Assembly (NCBI GenBank): GCA_022605405.1
Contig: JABYQQ010000017.1
Coordinates: 62,001 to 126,000 of the forward strand
Direction: 5' to 3'
Origin: Earliella scabrosa
Lineage: Eukaryota > Basidiomycota > Agaricomycetes > Polyporales > Polyporaceae
DNA: 64,000 nt
Under the pieces are notes generated by a model. The model made no database searches. It saw only the letters and a program-made list of their open reading frames with translations, and had not been told where the DNA came from. The position numbers and the translations under genes are program-made. Positions 11,490 through 23,162 of the stretch are shown one piece after another; the first letter of the stretch is position 1, and every line of letters begins with the position of its first letter.

Positions 11490-14400
11490 CTAGACAAGGA
11501 CATCTTTGGGAAACTTCGCCTGTGCCTCTTCAAGCAACTTCCTATACATCGCCGCTTTCCTGTGAACGTCTCAATGTCATGATACAGTAATATAACAGCA
11601 ACATTCCCATGACATACCGTGATGCATAGGCGGCCTTTCCCCTCTCTGTCCAGGTTGATGCCATACGTCGGGCCTCGTCTTGCCACCAGTTGTAGTAGTA
11701 GCGGTAGAAGCGCTGTGTCCGCCTCATCTCCTCCTTGACAAGTTCGAGTTCCTCGTGCCAGCGTGTACAACGAGCACTCTTGCGGAACCACTCAACGCGG
11801 ACACCTGACGAAATAGTGATCAACCTGGGCTAGGACCGTGAAAATTGCAGCAATGTACGCACCTTCACTTGAGTACTTGTTGATATCTTCGCCCTGGTAG
11901 ACACGTTGACGCCAGATCCATGACATTTCAGCGCGGTTCTTACCGGCCCCTTCCTGGGCATGATATAAATTGAGCATCGTGCAGTCTGCGGCGGTGAGCT
12001 CCGGAAAGTTGACGAGATCGACCTCCTCGGCTATGCTGTGCAAGTGCCCTCGCACGCGCTCGTACTCATTGCGATACTGCTTGATCTCTTCATCCGCGTT
12101 GCCTAATAGCTTCTGGTTGCGAGTCTTCCGGATCTGACCGAACGTCCCCGCTGTCTTCTTCCAGAGGAAGGACTTCAAACCCAGCTTGTAGCGTAATGTA
12201 CGTAGTGCGTCGTTGGCTTGGGCTCGTCGGATTTCGCGCTCGGCGGCGATGACGTCCTGGAAGAGGGGATGATTGTGGAGTTGTACTGGATAACTGCTTG
12301 GCCAGGGAAGCACCTCATCCTCTGCTTCGCACTCCGATGAACGTGTTGGGTATGCTGCATCAGGAAAAGCCTTCTTAAGCTCACTGAGACGTGGTCCAAT
12401 GACGTCCCTTTCGTAGCCGAACCACACTTCTATCTTCTGCTCAAGCTCATCCCGCGCGGTGTCTATTGTCTGCTCGCTGCCTTCAGTTGCTGTGAGGATT
12501 TTGATCGCATGCCTGTATAACATTAGAGCGTTAACACGGCGCAAACACATTCAGGCACGTACTGATCGCGCTCAATGTCCAGGGCCTGCAATAACAAAGC
12601 GCCAATGGTCGGAGTCTCAGGGACAGACTCCTTGTTGGTCTTGCCTCGGGTACGACGCTTCTTCCTCTTTGGCTCGACCGTGATCTCGACATGGTTCCAC
12701 TTCTCCTGAATGTCTCCTAGCGTTGGCTCTGTATGACGTTTCAAAACGGCATCATGACTGACCACATCTTCGCATATAGATATCATGGAGACTCACCGTT
12801 GCCCGCTTCAGGCTCATATGGGTTCTGAATTGACTTCCGAGGAACGGATGCATCGAGAAGTTGAGCCTTGAACAGCGCTTCACGTTTCTTCCATTCAGCC
12901 AAAGGCATCTGGCTCTCTTCCAACCGGGCCTCCAGCTGATCGAGATTCTTCTGCTCTTGTCTCGTCCATTTGATAGCGTCCTTGTATTTCCCAAGTAGAT
13001 GGTCAGCTGTAGTAGTACCAACGACGTGAGTTGTAGTGTGCAGACAGCAGGCAGGTCATAACGCACCAAGTCCGAACATCTTTTGGATGTTGTAGTCGCC
13101 GTAATGCATGTTGAGGGTGTCTTGTCGATGCCCTGCGAGCATCTCCCGGATGATTCTGCCGATGGCGTTGAGAATCGACCAACGACGCTCAGGTTCCTCG
13201 CCGTCCGTGAGTCCAACACCGGGAGTGTAGTAGAACGACATCAGCCAGCGACAAATGCCTGTGTGAGCAGCATGATGCCACTTTGGGATGCAGCGAACGA
13301 TCTTCGGCCAAGTGTGGAAGACGTCTGCCATTTTCGAGATACGTTCAGGCCATCCCACCTCATAGATGCAGTTGACATCGTAGGAGCAGAAGAACAGCAG
13401 AAGACGTTGCCACCACCGGACTCCGCGCGTTGTGGCAAAGTCAACATGCATGTACCTAATGAAATGCGGTGAGTAACAGTCATTATACAGCCGCCCGGGC
13501 GCGTACTCACTTCTCGCCCTCATCAACATCAACAGTACCACATGGTAGAGCGAACCCATGGCGGGCGCAGGTCACGGTGATGACGCCTGACTTGATCTTA
13601 CCAGCATATCGAGTCTTCCCGGCCTTGAAGTCTGCGCAGAAATCGGTCTAGTTCCGAAGTGAGCTCAAAGACATTGTGTCTACCGGAAAAGAGAAACGCT
13701 CTACCTCACGATCCATGTCGTTGTCGTCCTTGAACTTGGACTTGAACTCTTCATAGTCTTCGTTGTCGCCATAGTAAACGGCTCCGTTGAAGAGAGAGAC
13801 ATCGTTTGGATCGAGCTTCTTCTGGTGATGACTCAACACGAAGTTGCCGTCCTTCGCGAAGAATAGCGCATGCTTGTACCTCTCGGATTCAGGAGCATCT
13901 TGCCAGTTCGGATCCATGTTGACACCCGGTTGCGGACAGGCTGGACAACGTACTGCGAGAGATCCTGGGGGCAGCTTCTCACGGACTGGCTGCGCAAAGC
14001 GCCGCACGGCTTGGACGTATGAAAACTGCCGATACGACATGAGGAGTTCACGGTACCGATCCTTGAGGCAAAGGAGAACGCATTAGCCTAGGAGCGTCGC
14101 ATGGTTGAGTCTCATACCTTCACAGCTGATGGAAAGGCCTGGTTAGTGAGTCGGCGCAGTGTCCCCCAGAAGTCCAGTGCCGATGTTTTGGCTTGAAGGG
14201 TGAGTCGATCATAAAAACGTAGGACGGGGTAGGTGAAGGCAGTCTGAGGCCGGATGAAGCTGCCTGGCCACCAGCCAGAGTGCCACAGCTGGAGTGGGGG
14301 TTCCTGAGTGTCTGGGCAACGACAGTAGAGAACACGAGCTTGATGAACACCCGTGGTGTGAACCACTGTAAGTGGCGACGATTTGGTGCTCTTGCGGAGG

Positions 14401-15063
14401 TATGGACATGGTTGACCACGGTGTCCCAGGTGTACCGTAAGACCAAGCTCGACTAGCGGGATGTGCTCGAAATGTGTGCCAGACCATCGCTCCACACGAT
14501 GAAGGGGAAGACGCTGATGCGCACGAACGACACATGGCGCACAGAAGACTGGATTCTGATGACATTCGGTACACCGGTACAGAGCTCGCCATTCGTGGCA
14601 CTCCGGGCATGGTTGGCCGATCATTGGGTCGACTTCCCGTCGATAGAACACATCGAGCAGTTTTTGGGCCCAATTCTTGACGAAGTCAGCGATTGTGACA
14701 GACGGAGCCTGAATCCGCTGCTTCAGCACATGTGTAGTACCGGATCTCGCAATGACTCACAATGACGTGGTTTGGATTCTTCTTTGAAGTGGCTTCATGT
14801 GTCATGGTGTCGGGGATGGGGAAAGCTCCAGGCATACCAGTATCGGTGTCCATATCGTCGGCTTCAGTGGACGCTGATGCAGCAGCACGTTGAAGCTCAG
14901 GGGGAGGTGGTGGCATTGCGCGGAACGTCTTCAGCGTAGCAGTCTTCTTGGGGGACAGGAACTTGACCGAGTTGCCATTGCGGCGAACAACTTCGGTGGG
15001 CACACCTACTTGGATGGCCTGACCAACCTTGGGCACAAAGGCATGCTTGCCCTTACGTGCCAT
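11490..15063 (-). CDS. KDZ transposase with CxC2-like cysteine cluster
   Basis: The gene begins at 15063 with a basic N terminus (MARKGKHAFVPKVGQ) and ends near 11490. Exon 2 holds a CxC2-like zinc cluster (CPECHEWRALYRCTECHQ, then FCAPCVVRAHQRLPLHR and a later CP/CRCP pair). Next comes the KDZ core, with RCPACPQPGVNMD, ALFFAKDGNFVLSHHQKK, FCSYDVNCIY, IPKWHHAAH and YYTPGVGLTDGEEPERRW, then HRQDTLNMHYGDYN. The rest is helical and charged, typical of KDZ C termini. About nine exons with short introns are needed. KDZ enzymes move DNA by cut and paste in the nucleus. No clear inactivating change was found, so the protein may be active. Exact exon borders are approximate. Confidence 0.85.
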
Positions 15064-16805
15064 GGTGGGTTGAGAGGGTCGTTTTGACGATGATGGATTG
15101 TCTGAGGTGGCAGAGTGGCTCAACGCAGGTGAAACAAAACAAGGGTGAATGAGCCACACATGACGAGGTACCGAGCCACTGAGGCACATTGAGATTGATC
15201 CATGCTAGGTACATGCATCATATGGCCGCAGTATTGAATGCTATGGCTAGGTCGACAATATCTCAACAACTGCGTCCGAACTTCAACTTGAACGTACATC
15301 CATTTTCGGAAGTCGGTTCAGCGCGTGTCGACGACCCAGAAAGGATGTACTACTCTGATAACTGGAACGCATCTGGAACGTACCTAAACGAACACCTCCC
15401 CTGCCGACCAATCTATTGGGCTCTGTCTCCGTGCCCACGTGAGGGTAGTTCTTTTGTGCTCGACTCGAGCACCACATTCTCATGGGGGACGAAGTAGCGG
15501 ATGCTCCACCCACGGCTGTGCTTGTCGCGGAGGTGGAGAACAGGCGGGACAAGGCGAACCTAAGTAGGCCTTGGAGCGCTGCAACTCGTATGGCGTGCTT
15601 GACGAGACGCGTAACCGTCAAGGTCGAGGGTCAGATCGAACGGCGTGACCTCCGAGGTGGAAGCTGCATGGAGAGGTTCTGGTCGAGCACGGTCATCAGC
15701 ATCGTCACGGACTTTGCGGTATCTGCGGACTCAGCTCGCATGGTGCTCTTGGTGCTGAAACAGAACTGGGAGCTAGTCGCGTCCGGACGTCTGGTGGTCC
15801 TACAGCAGAGGCAGGGTGGACACTGCAACGTAAGAGGATTCCGCTCAGAACACGGATGAAATATATGACATAAATGGAACTGACATGGATTCACCATGCG
15901 GTACGAGTACGCACTCGACGCTTGCTGGTGGATGGAAGTCGCAACGGCTAAGGTCAGTCAGCGGCTGGGCGGACCTCGCTGAGGTCTAGTAAGAGACATG
16001 CGAGGACGGACATGCGAGGACTGTCTTGAAGCTGCGCAGCGACGGTAGGGTTGACAAATGTTGTGTAGAAAATGTGAGAATGAGGAAACGTACCTCTCCA
16101 TCCTCATGTCCGGCATGGCGCAGGTACTTCAGCCGGCCTCCGAGTCGGTCGCGTTGATATTCGCAGGCTTGCGGTGACTTTTGGCAGGATGAGAAGAGAG
16201 ACGGGAACAACATACATAAATGTAGCGCAGAGTGGGGTCTGTCTAACGGTCCCAGTGATCGTTGTGTCCAGAGTGCAACAGAGAGAGTCTGATAGGCATT
16301 AAGCACATAGTTCGACTTGCGGTATGCGGCAAAATGGAGTTCGGCGCCAAAATCTGATTACGTATCCCACAAGATTCCCAACAACCTGCTCACGGCGACT
16401 CAGGCTCTCTCCCGCTAGAGCTGCTCTCTTCTTGCACACTCGCTGTGCTCAAGCAGTGTCTAGACGTTTGGCAAGTACTACGTCTCACACCATTGAACTT
16501 CCTGATCTGACATTCCAGTTCTTACATCGTCTTCAGCGTTTCCGCTCGTACTCCAGATCTCTTCACCAATCACCGCGAGGCTCTACGCGTTCTGGAATAT
16601 TAACGGCTCCTGCATTACGGTACGCGCACATGCTAGATACACACATCAGCGCCAGACGGAATAAGCTTACTACAAACTTGCACAGCTACAGACTCCAAGA
16701 CTTCAAGTCATTGGACGGCCCGAACTTGGCGAGCAGAAACATAAGTTGGGACCGTTGGGTACGCTACCTTCTTGACAGTATGTCAGTGCGGCACGCTGAA
16801 ATGGA
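15064..16805. other. KDZ interior without a recognised gene
   Basis: Several medium-length open frames lie on both strands (for example 15482-15859 plus and 16324-16805 plus), but none shows a motif I can name or a consistent exon chain. The part next to 15063 must hold the transposase promoter. Confidence 0.4.
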
Positions 16806-17667
16806 TTGCAACCTCCAGATGGACGTCTGGCACCACATCGAAGTCGAGAAGTCTGCGCCCAAGCGCGTGCTCAGCATCGACACCCGGGCTTGCTAGCTGC
16901 CTCGTCAAGTTTGGCGAGCCACGTCCAGTGCTCGGAAAACGACCTCGTGCGGGTATCGCACAATGTGACAGAGCATGGCCCATATCCTGCCCCGGGCTCG
17001 TCCGCCCCGCTGCACGTCGTCGAGTTCACCGGTGGGATTATTCCCGGTTTTCATGCTGCAGATGACGGCGAACAAGCCGCAAACGCTCGGAATCTGGCAG
17101 TTTGTACACGCTCGAGTGCCCTGTCACAATGCCCCGTGAAGAAGGTCGTCGAGACCGTGAAGGAGATCGACGCAATTTGGAAGGATGGGACGGGGTACAA
17201 GACCGTTGAGAGCATCACGACGAGTTTGGATCTCTGCAGTTCCCGCCTCCTCCCGACGCGCCATAGCAAACCGCTGTCTGGAGTGTCTGGCCCTACTTTG
17301 ACCAAGTGTGAGTCTTCCCTTTAGCTCAATCTCTCTCCCACCTCCTCACTGACCACTCCGCCTCTTAAGGATCAACGTCATCCTCTTGCGGTTCCTGGTC
17401 GATCTCCGCCGAATATACTTCTCCGTCCCGAACGGCCGAGTCTTCCATGCCCATGTTTATGCGGCTACACGATCTCACGACGTGGCCCGGTATCGCACTG
17501 GAACAGTGAGTGATGGTCTTCTCCCGAGGTGATCCATGTACATTCGCGTGGTAGTACTCTGTAGAACGTATCTCAATGCATATTAATGTTGTTTGATTCT
17601 TCTCCCCAGGCTGTTGGACGGGACTGAACTAGGTGTCGTGTCCTGGGGGCACGCGCAGAGCCGATGA
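16806..17667 (+). CDS. Unrecognised possible gene in the KDZ element
   Basis: An open stretch of about 170 codons (16806-17324) is followed by a good donor (GTGAGT at 17308), an acceptor near 17368, and two further exon-like pieces. The last reads LLDGTELGVVSWGHAQSR before a stop. Coding-like segments include LVRVSHNVTEHGPYP, PLHVVEFTGGIIPGFHAADD and VVETVKEIDAIWKDGTGYK. I cannot name the family. KDZ elements are known to associate with TET/JBP oxygenases, but I see no convincing iron-binding His-x-Asp pattern here. The start and phase of the last exons are uncertain. Confidence 0.3.
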
Positions 17668-17964
17668 CCTATTTTGGTAAGACACTCTGTTCAGTCCATT
17701 TGGCGCATGCTCTCCTATCTCAACGCTTCAGTTCTACAGAGCGCCTGCATTGATCATTCACCATGGCAAAGCGGGAAAGCTTTGCGAAGACAAACTCCTG
17801 GGGGGCAAGCTGTCGCTCAATAGCTGCGCTATGTCCAGAACGGTGGCCGGCTTTGACAGCCCATAAGTTCGTCATAATGCGCTGCGTTCGCTGGTTCTCA
17901 TTCCACTCATCCACCGATTCTCGCCTTCCTTCTCGCCTCGCATATCTCATCAGTCCTCTCTGTA

Positions 17965-20167
17965 ATGGCCCCCGGTCCGCAGCTGCTCAAAGTCGACCTC
18001 TCTCGTGGCATCGACCAGCCTGGGTGGCTGCATGAACGTATGCGTGTGGCCGCTCGAGAGCGCGGCACCAAATCTGTGGCCGAAATAGGGCGCACACTCG
18101 CCGAGGAGTTCGAGCTCCAGTTTCCTCCCGAGACCACTTTCGTGAAGAAGAACGGCAGTATGGAGACCCAGGACGAGGCACGTGCACGCACAGTCAACCG
18201 GAAAGCGGTGAGTACTCGTATAATAGTACCGTGACTGGTCGACAAAACACCTGACTCCCGTGCTAGAAAATACGCAAACACGTTGAAGCACACTGGCGTC
18301 AGATCACTGCCGGTGTAGCCCCCGCCGCGCCTCGAGTCTATCTACTGGACTCGCGTAGCGCGGTCGACGTCAAAACACGCGCCAAGAGTGCACGAGACTT
18401 GTTCATCACTGAGCATCCGGAGATCAACCAAAAGACTCGCGACAGCTTGAAGGCTGACGGTGTTACTGACCCGAAGGTCGTGCGGACAGCCATCAATGAA
18501 GCGTACACCAAGGCCATTGACCAGGCTAAGGCTGACGGCAGTTTCGTCTCCTACGAAACCGCCGCACGTGCAGAGAAGGACGACGCAGCCGCGTCGCGGG
18601 GTGCGGAGACTGCAGGACTCAGGGATACAGACCGTCTGTCGAACAGAATCCTGTACGCCTCCTCTACTCTCACTCACGATGTAAATTATACTCACGCCTT
18701 TCTCAGCATGATACAGGATCTCCAGTATACAATAGAGTCCAACATTCGCACTCTGTCCGAGCTCACACAAACGTCTATCCTTGTGGTAGTTGGCGGTTCG
18801 GACGCAGATCAGAATCCGCGCAAGTGGCTGTGAGTCTCTTTGACCTACCAAACATACCCTCCCATCTCACGCCCACCAGTCTCTCCAGCAATGAAGGCGA
18901 GTCGGACGACATCTTGCCCCTTATGGGTCTTCCCGAATTGCAAGGCTTCCATGAGGTGATCGATGCTTGGATCGCCCGTCGTTACCCGCCAGCCAGTGGC
19001 TCTTCAATCGCTGTCCCTCTGGCTGAACAGGGTAATGCCAACGGGACTCCATCGCCGGCCCCTGTGCCAACTCAGCCTCCTGTCACTCTCGGTCTCTCTT
19101 CCGCGCGGGCCGGCGATGCTCATCCCATCTCCGTACCTGTCAACGAGGCTCCAACGCCTGGCTCGCCCGCAGCCAATCCCGCATCATCCGCCTCCGCACC
19201 GACTTTTTCCGGTACCGCGGATGACACTCCATCGTCTGCGCCGGGCTCGACCGTGGGCAATCCCTCTTCATCCGTCCCCGCGCCGGCTGTTTCTGGCGCC
19301 CCCGACGAGGCTCCGTCGTCGGCGGCAGGCTCGACCGCGGGCAATCCCGCTTCATCCGCCCCCACGCTGACTGTTTCCGGTGCCGCGGATGACACTCCAT
19401 CATCTGCGCCGGGCTCGACCGCGGGCAATCCCTCTTCATCCGTCCCCGCGCCGACTGTCTCTGGCACCACGAACGAGGCACCGTCGTCGGCGGCCGGCTC
19501 GACCGCGGGCAATCCCTCTTCATCCGCCCCCACGCTGACTGTTTCCGGTGCCGCGGATGACACTCCATCATCTGCGCCGGGCTCGACCGCGGGCAATCCC
19601 TCTTCATCCGTCCCCGCGCCGACTGTTTCTGGCACCACGAACGAGGCACCGTCGTCGGCGGCCGGCTCGACCGCGGGCAATCCCTCTTCATCCGTCCCCG
19701 CGCCGACTGTCTCTGGCACCACGAACGAGGCACCGTCGTCGGCGGCCGGCTCGACCGCGGGCAATCCCGCTTCATCTGCGCCCGCGCCGACTGTCTCTGG
19801 CACCACGAACGAGGCACCGTCGTCTGTGCCTGGCTCCGCAGGCGCAGACAGCAGTGATAAACCTCCCAATGTACAGACCCGAATCATTGCATCCCCTCGT
19901 GCACTATCGCCCTTGACAGATCTGGACAGTGGCAAGAACTCAGAGATGGGGGCGGAGAGCTCCGTATCTCCAGTCAAGGCCATGTCCTCGCAAAAACGTA
20001 AGCCTACAGATGAGTTGAAGTGAGTGCCATTTTGAATGTCTTATATTTGATACTAAATGTTGGCCCATAGCGCGACGCCTAAGACGCGCCGAAAGCGCAC
20101 AAGAGTAGTCGTGGCTCCGTCCGACCGCACGACGCGTGCTCGGGGGCGTACAGCAGGCCGGAACTAG
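17965..20167 (+). CDS. KDZ cargo gene A, Ser/Pro repeat protein of unknown function
   Basis: The N-terminal exon starts MAPGPQLLKVDLSRGI. After an intron at 18208-18266 it continues KIRKHVEAHWRQITAG, then DSRSAVDVKTRAKSARDLF and a charged helical region. Further on are ESNIRTLSELTQTSILVVVG, then SLFDLPNIPSHL in another frame, and a long Ser/Pro/Ala region with about eight 28-residue repeats (19204-19850). The C terminus is basic (TPKTRRKRTRVVV), suggesting DNA binding or nuclear location. The frame changes near 18826-18833, where a stop (TGA) follows NPRKWL. This is either an unrecognised splice or a small frameshift. I do not recognise a family. The position inside a KDZ element suggests a passenger or accessory protein. 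Confidence 0.6.
19204..19850 (+). repeat. 84-bp coding minisatellite, about 7-8 units
   Basis: The repeated unit encodes 28 residues, typically starting VSGTTNEAPSSAAGSTAG and ending in a variable SSVPAPT or SSAPTLT. Two unit types (TTNEAPSSAAG and AADDTPSSAPG) alternate in part, so larger two-unit blocks seem to have been copied. Units are close to identical in DNA, a sign of recent array changes. Confidence 0.9.
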
Positions 20168-20395
20168 GATACTATACTTACTGTACTGACGGTAGACAAT
20201 GTGTACGCGTGATTGTACTACTTCGCTAATTCATTGCTAATGTCGCTTTCACAATGAGCCAGGGCCATCGTGAATGGTGGCCGCTTTGTTGCCCTAGTCA
20301 ACATAAACATGTGCCACGGCCTTGGCCATTGCGCATGGATCATTCATAAGCCATTGTCTGCGCAATCATCCTGCCCTTCGCATCTGCATCCCACA

Positions 20396-21623
20396 ATGAC
20401 ACGCCACTCCTCCACCCGGACACCTTCACACCGACGAACACGCTCGTCTCTGGCGCGCAATGCAGCGGCATTTCTCCGGAGCCCGACCAAAACGGTCGAT
20501 ACCAAGGACGTCGTACGCCTGAGGTTCAAGGAGTTTGCCAAGTGTTTGGCCGATCTGGGTACTCCTTGCGAACCTGACTCAGGCTGCCGTGATCACCCTA
20601 TGTTAGAGAAGCAGCTTCAATATCTCACCAAGACGCCTGACGATGGACGTTACTATGTTGTGGTGAGTAGTACTATCCCATGCTGACCACGCCATGATTC
20701 CTGATCGCTCGTGTCTCCCTCCTCGGTACCGCGCGCCTGGGTGTGCGTTACTGGCACCAGTGCAAGGATGAATCCTGCAACAAGTACAATGTACCACAAT
20801 TTATCACCAAGCGGCTCCCAGCCAAGTGGTTGAAGATTCTCGCGCGTCGGCGGGAGCTCTACCACACCGAAACTACCCTCATAGATGAGGTTGATCGCCT
20901 CGACAGGAAGCTTGCTACTCATCTTGTCAAGCTCCCTCAGGCTTCTCGTGCGAACGGTGGCAGGCCCTCCAGCTCACGTGTCCCGGACTCAGAGTCGAGC
21001 GACGAGCACTCCGCGTCCGAGTCTACCAACGACTCCGACTCGGAGTCAGACGATGACTTCGGCGATGATCACGCTGGTGCGCTCAGCCATCTCAGTAGTG
21101 TGCCACAACCGGGCCGCCGCTCACTATATCCGCAAACAGGCCAATCGCTCTTTACTCCTGCAACAGTTCAGGCCCGACCCGGGCCGCCACACTGCGACAC
21201 ACAACCATTCTGGGAGATTGTAGCCTACACCGAGGTGCGACTTAGACAGCAACTTGAATTCCTTGTGTCCCCTGATGGTCGGGATCTGACATTCCTGGAC
21301 TCTTGCAGGACGGGAAGCCTCCTACTTCCTTCGAATTTCCATTCCCGCCCGGAACGACTCCGGTTGACATGTTTGCCGTGTTTGACCTCAAGCCTACGGA
21401 TACCGTTGCGTATCACTGTTCACGCAGCCAACAGTGGGTGTACGGGCGGGTTCGTAAACTCAGTTTCGACACGCTGTTGCTCAACAGCGGTGAGCGCCTT
21501 GTTTGGGTGAAGAGCGGCGTCAAGAATTGCCCTCGGGTGAAGCAACTGACCGGTGAGCACTGTTCTCTACCAATCATGACGCCCGGTTTGGAGTTGGAGA
21601 CTCATGATATCTTCAAGGCTTAG
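20396..21623 (+). CDS. KDZ cargo gene B, unknown function
   Basis: The start at 20396 gives a Ser/Arg-rich leader (MTRHSSTRTPSHRRTRSS), followed by RFKEFAKCLADLGTPCE, and after an intron VRYWHQCKDESCNKYNVPQF. There is an acidic Ser/Asp/Glu segment in the middle. After another intron near 21230-21308 a compact C-terminal part reads FEFPFPPGTTPVDMFAVFD, then VAYHCSRSQQWVYGRVRKL, ending in HDIFKA. The Cys pairs (CRDHP, CKDESC) could bind metal, but I cannot name a domain. It lies 228 bp after cargo gene A on the same strand. Nothing seen interrupts it. Confidence 0.6.
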
Positions 21624-21799
21624 GAGCCCCGACATGGGTTGATGCTCGCACAGACCATGGGCATGGACCCTGCGAACCAGGTCCATCGTCTTCTGTCCAA
21701 CACCTCCGCAAGACGACTTACAGCGAGGCGGAGGTGATCGATCTTACCTAATCCCCCCCACGCTGCTCTATGCGTTCCGTTCCATACCATCCAATTCAT

Positions 21800-22199
21800 T
21801 CCTGCCATCTAGTTATGGATCATCTAGTTACACCCCATCTAGTTACGTTTCATCTAGTTACACTCCTTCTAGTTACAGTTCATCTAGTTATACTCCATCT
21901 AGTTACGGTCCATCTATATGCAGTTCTCCTCGTTACGATTACGATCTAGTTACAGTCCATCTAGTTACGGTCCATCTAGTACTAGGCGCTAGTATTACTA
22001 GATCTATCTAGATACCAGCCCTATGGCTATATCTGCGTTGCGTGTCCCTCCGAGTATCTAGACATGCCATCTAGTTCTGTCATCTAGTTGATGATTGTCT
22101 AGATACATGTGTGTCGAGCCATGGTGTGTGGGTACTGCCATCTAGATGGGGATGGACTGACTAGTCTGCAATATCTAGTTGCCTTACCTACATCGGCTC
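21800..22199. repeat. Right end and CATCTAGTTAC repeats of the KDZ element
   Basis: From about 21810 to 21985 the word CATCTAGTTA(C) recurs roughly every 15-17 bp, about ten times. It is followed by more scattered CTAGAT words up to the terminal repeat. It is denser than the left zone. Confidence 0.85.
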
Positions 22200-22207
22200 A
22201 CGGCAGG
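22200..22207. repeat. Target-site duplication of the KDZ element, right copy
   Basis: ACGGCAGG, identical to 11126-11133. Confidence 0.88.
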
Positions 22208-22770
22208 GGAGCCCCTGCGGCCCCATTGGGGTAGGGAACCACAAAGGTCTTGCGAGTGCGTCTTGCGGTTGCGTGCTGAGCTTCACGCTCAGCACGCCGC
22301 ACAGCTTCAGCAGTCGCGTTGTCTGCAGCCTGCGCGGTTGAAGATGAGGGGCCGGAGAGAGGTAGAGGTAGCGGCGCAGGTGGTGGCTCCCAAGACGTCT
22401 CATTCAGAGTGACCTCGTCTTCATCGTCCTCCGATCCGTCGTCCGAGCCACTATCTTCGGGGCCGCCGTCCTCAACGTCCTCCGGATTGTACTCGCCAAA
22501 GAAGTCACCGGGGAAGGGAATAGGGTCGACATCCATGTCGACGTCAGGGGGAGGTAGGTCATGGGCAAGGGTCGAAGAGGACGCCAGTGAGACAGGGTCG
22601 GAAGAAAGGATGGAGAGGTTCACTTGATTGAAGATCGCCACGCAACCAGGTTTCTTGGTCTGGTTGAGATGTTTCCAGAACGCGGAGAGACCAAAGGGCT
22701 TGCGACACCCTGGGCAGCGAGAGTCTTGCAGAAGAGAGGAAAGCAGGAGGCTGGAAGGTTCCGAGGCCAT
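22200..22770 (-). pseudogene. Plavaka transposase, N-terminal part
   Basis: The start at 22770 (MASEPSSLLLSS; an upstream ATG at 22800 is possible) leads to a zinc-finger-like motif CPGC-x15-H-x8-C at about residues 19-45. An acidic stretch follows, then the basic RRAEREAQHATARRTRKTF and VPYPNGAAGAP. The frame stops just past the KDZ duplication, because the rest of the gene is at 11133 and below. Joining the two parts with one ACGGCAGG copy keeps the frame open into NPYAPFTSRIDW. The same zinc-finger N terminus is typical of Plavaka proteins. Confidence 0.85.
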
Positions 22771-23162
22771 GGTTGGTGTATAGATGGTTGGGAAGTTCAC
22801 GTCGTTCAGAGGAGATAGGTGCGAAGGTTGAACGGTGAGGAAGCTAAGGGAGGCCCAGACTTGCTTGCGTGATCAAGTGCCTGGGGCCTCGGGCTGTGAA
22901 TGACGACGCCGATATCGGGACTCCCGTCGGGCCTTCCCTATCAGCGTTGCAAGGTCGGGCATGGGTTTCATCGGCCGTCGGGTCGGCCACACGTGTCGTG
23001 GCGCAAGAACTGTATAGTTCCAGGATTTTGAGGTCAGCTCCTGGATATAAGGCGTGCGGACAGGCCGGACTCACTCTCTAAAACCACTAATTCCCTCCTT
23101 CTCCCCTACTATTTCCCTGCTCTTCCCAGACCCTCCTTCCGCGGCGTTTTCTTGTTAGAGTC
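22771..23162. promoter_or_regulatory. Shared promoter region of the Plavaka transposase and DUF6532 genes
   Basis: These 392 bp separate two gene starts that point away from each other. A pyrimidine-rich tract (about 23090-23150) precedes the plus-strand start, as is common at fungal transcription starts. No specific binding site was identified. Confidence 0.45.

Larger units (their letters stand above)
11134..22199 (-). mobile_element. KDZ-type DNA transposon with cargo genes
   Basis: The 11,066-bp element is bounded by ACGGCAGG on both sides. Its ends share an imperfect inverted repeat with the core GATGTAGGTA (11138-11147 and 22185-22194) followed by AACTAGATA. CTAGAT-type repeats fill the zones next to both ends. 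Inside are a KDZ transposase with a cysteine cluster (-), two open genes on the plus strand at 17965-20167 and 20396-21623, and an uncertain third at about 16806-17667. It is inserted in the first third of the Plavaka transposase. Excision with one duplication copy restores that frame. Confidence 0.9.

Noticed and set aside
16600..17667. A TET/JBP oxygenase, because KDZ elements often carry one
   Set aside because: No convincing His-x-Asp iron-binding pattern or downstream His/Arg could be found in any frame.
19120..19983. A long minus-strand frame antisense to cargo gene A
   Set aside because: It is a by-product of the 84-bp repeat and its GC-rich codons; it has no start context or domain.
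19204..22000. CRISPR-like arrays
   Set aside because: The 84-bp repeats are in-frame coding units and the CATCTAGTTAC words are too short and too close together. The organism is eukaryotic.
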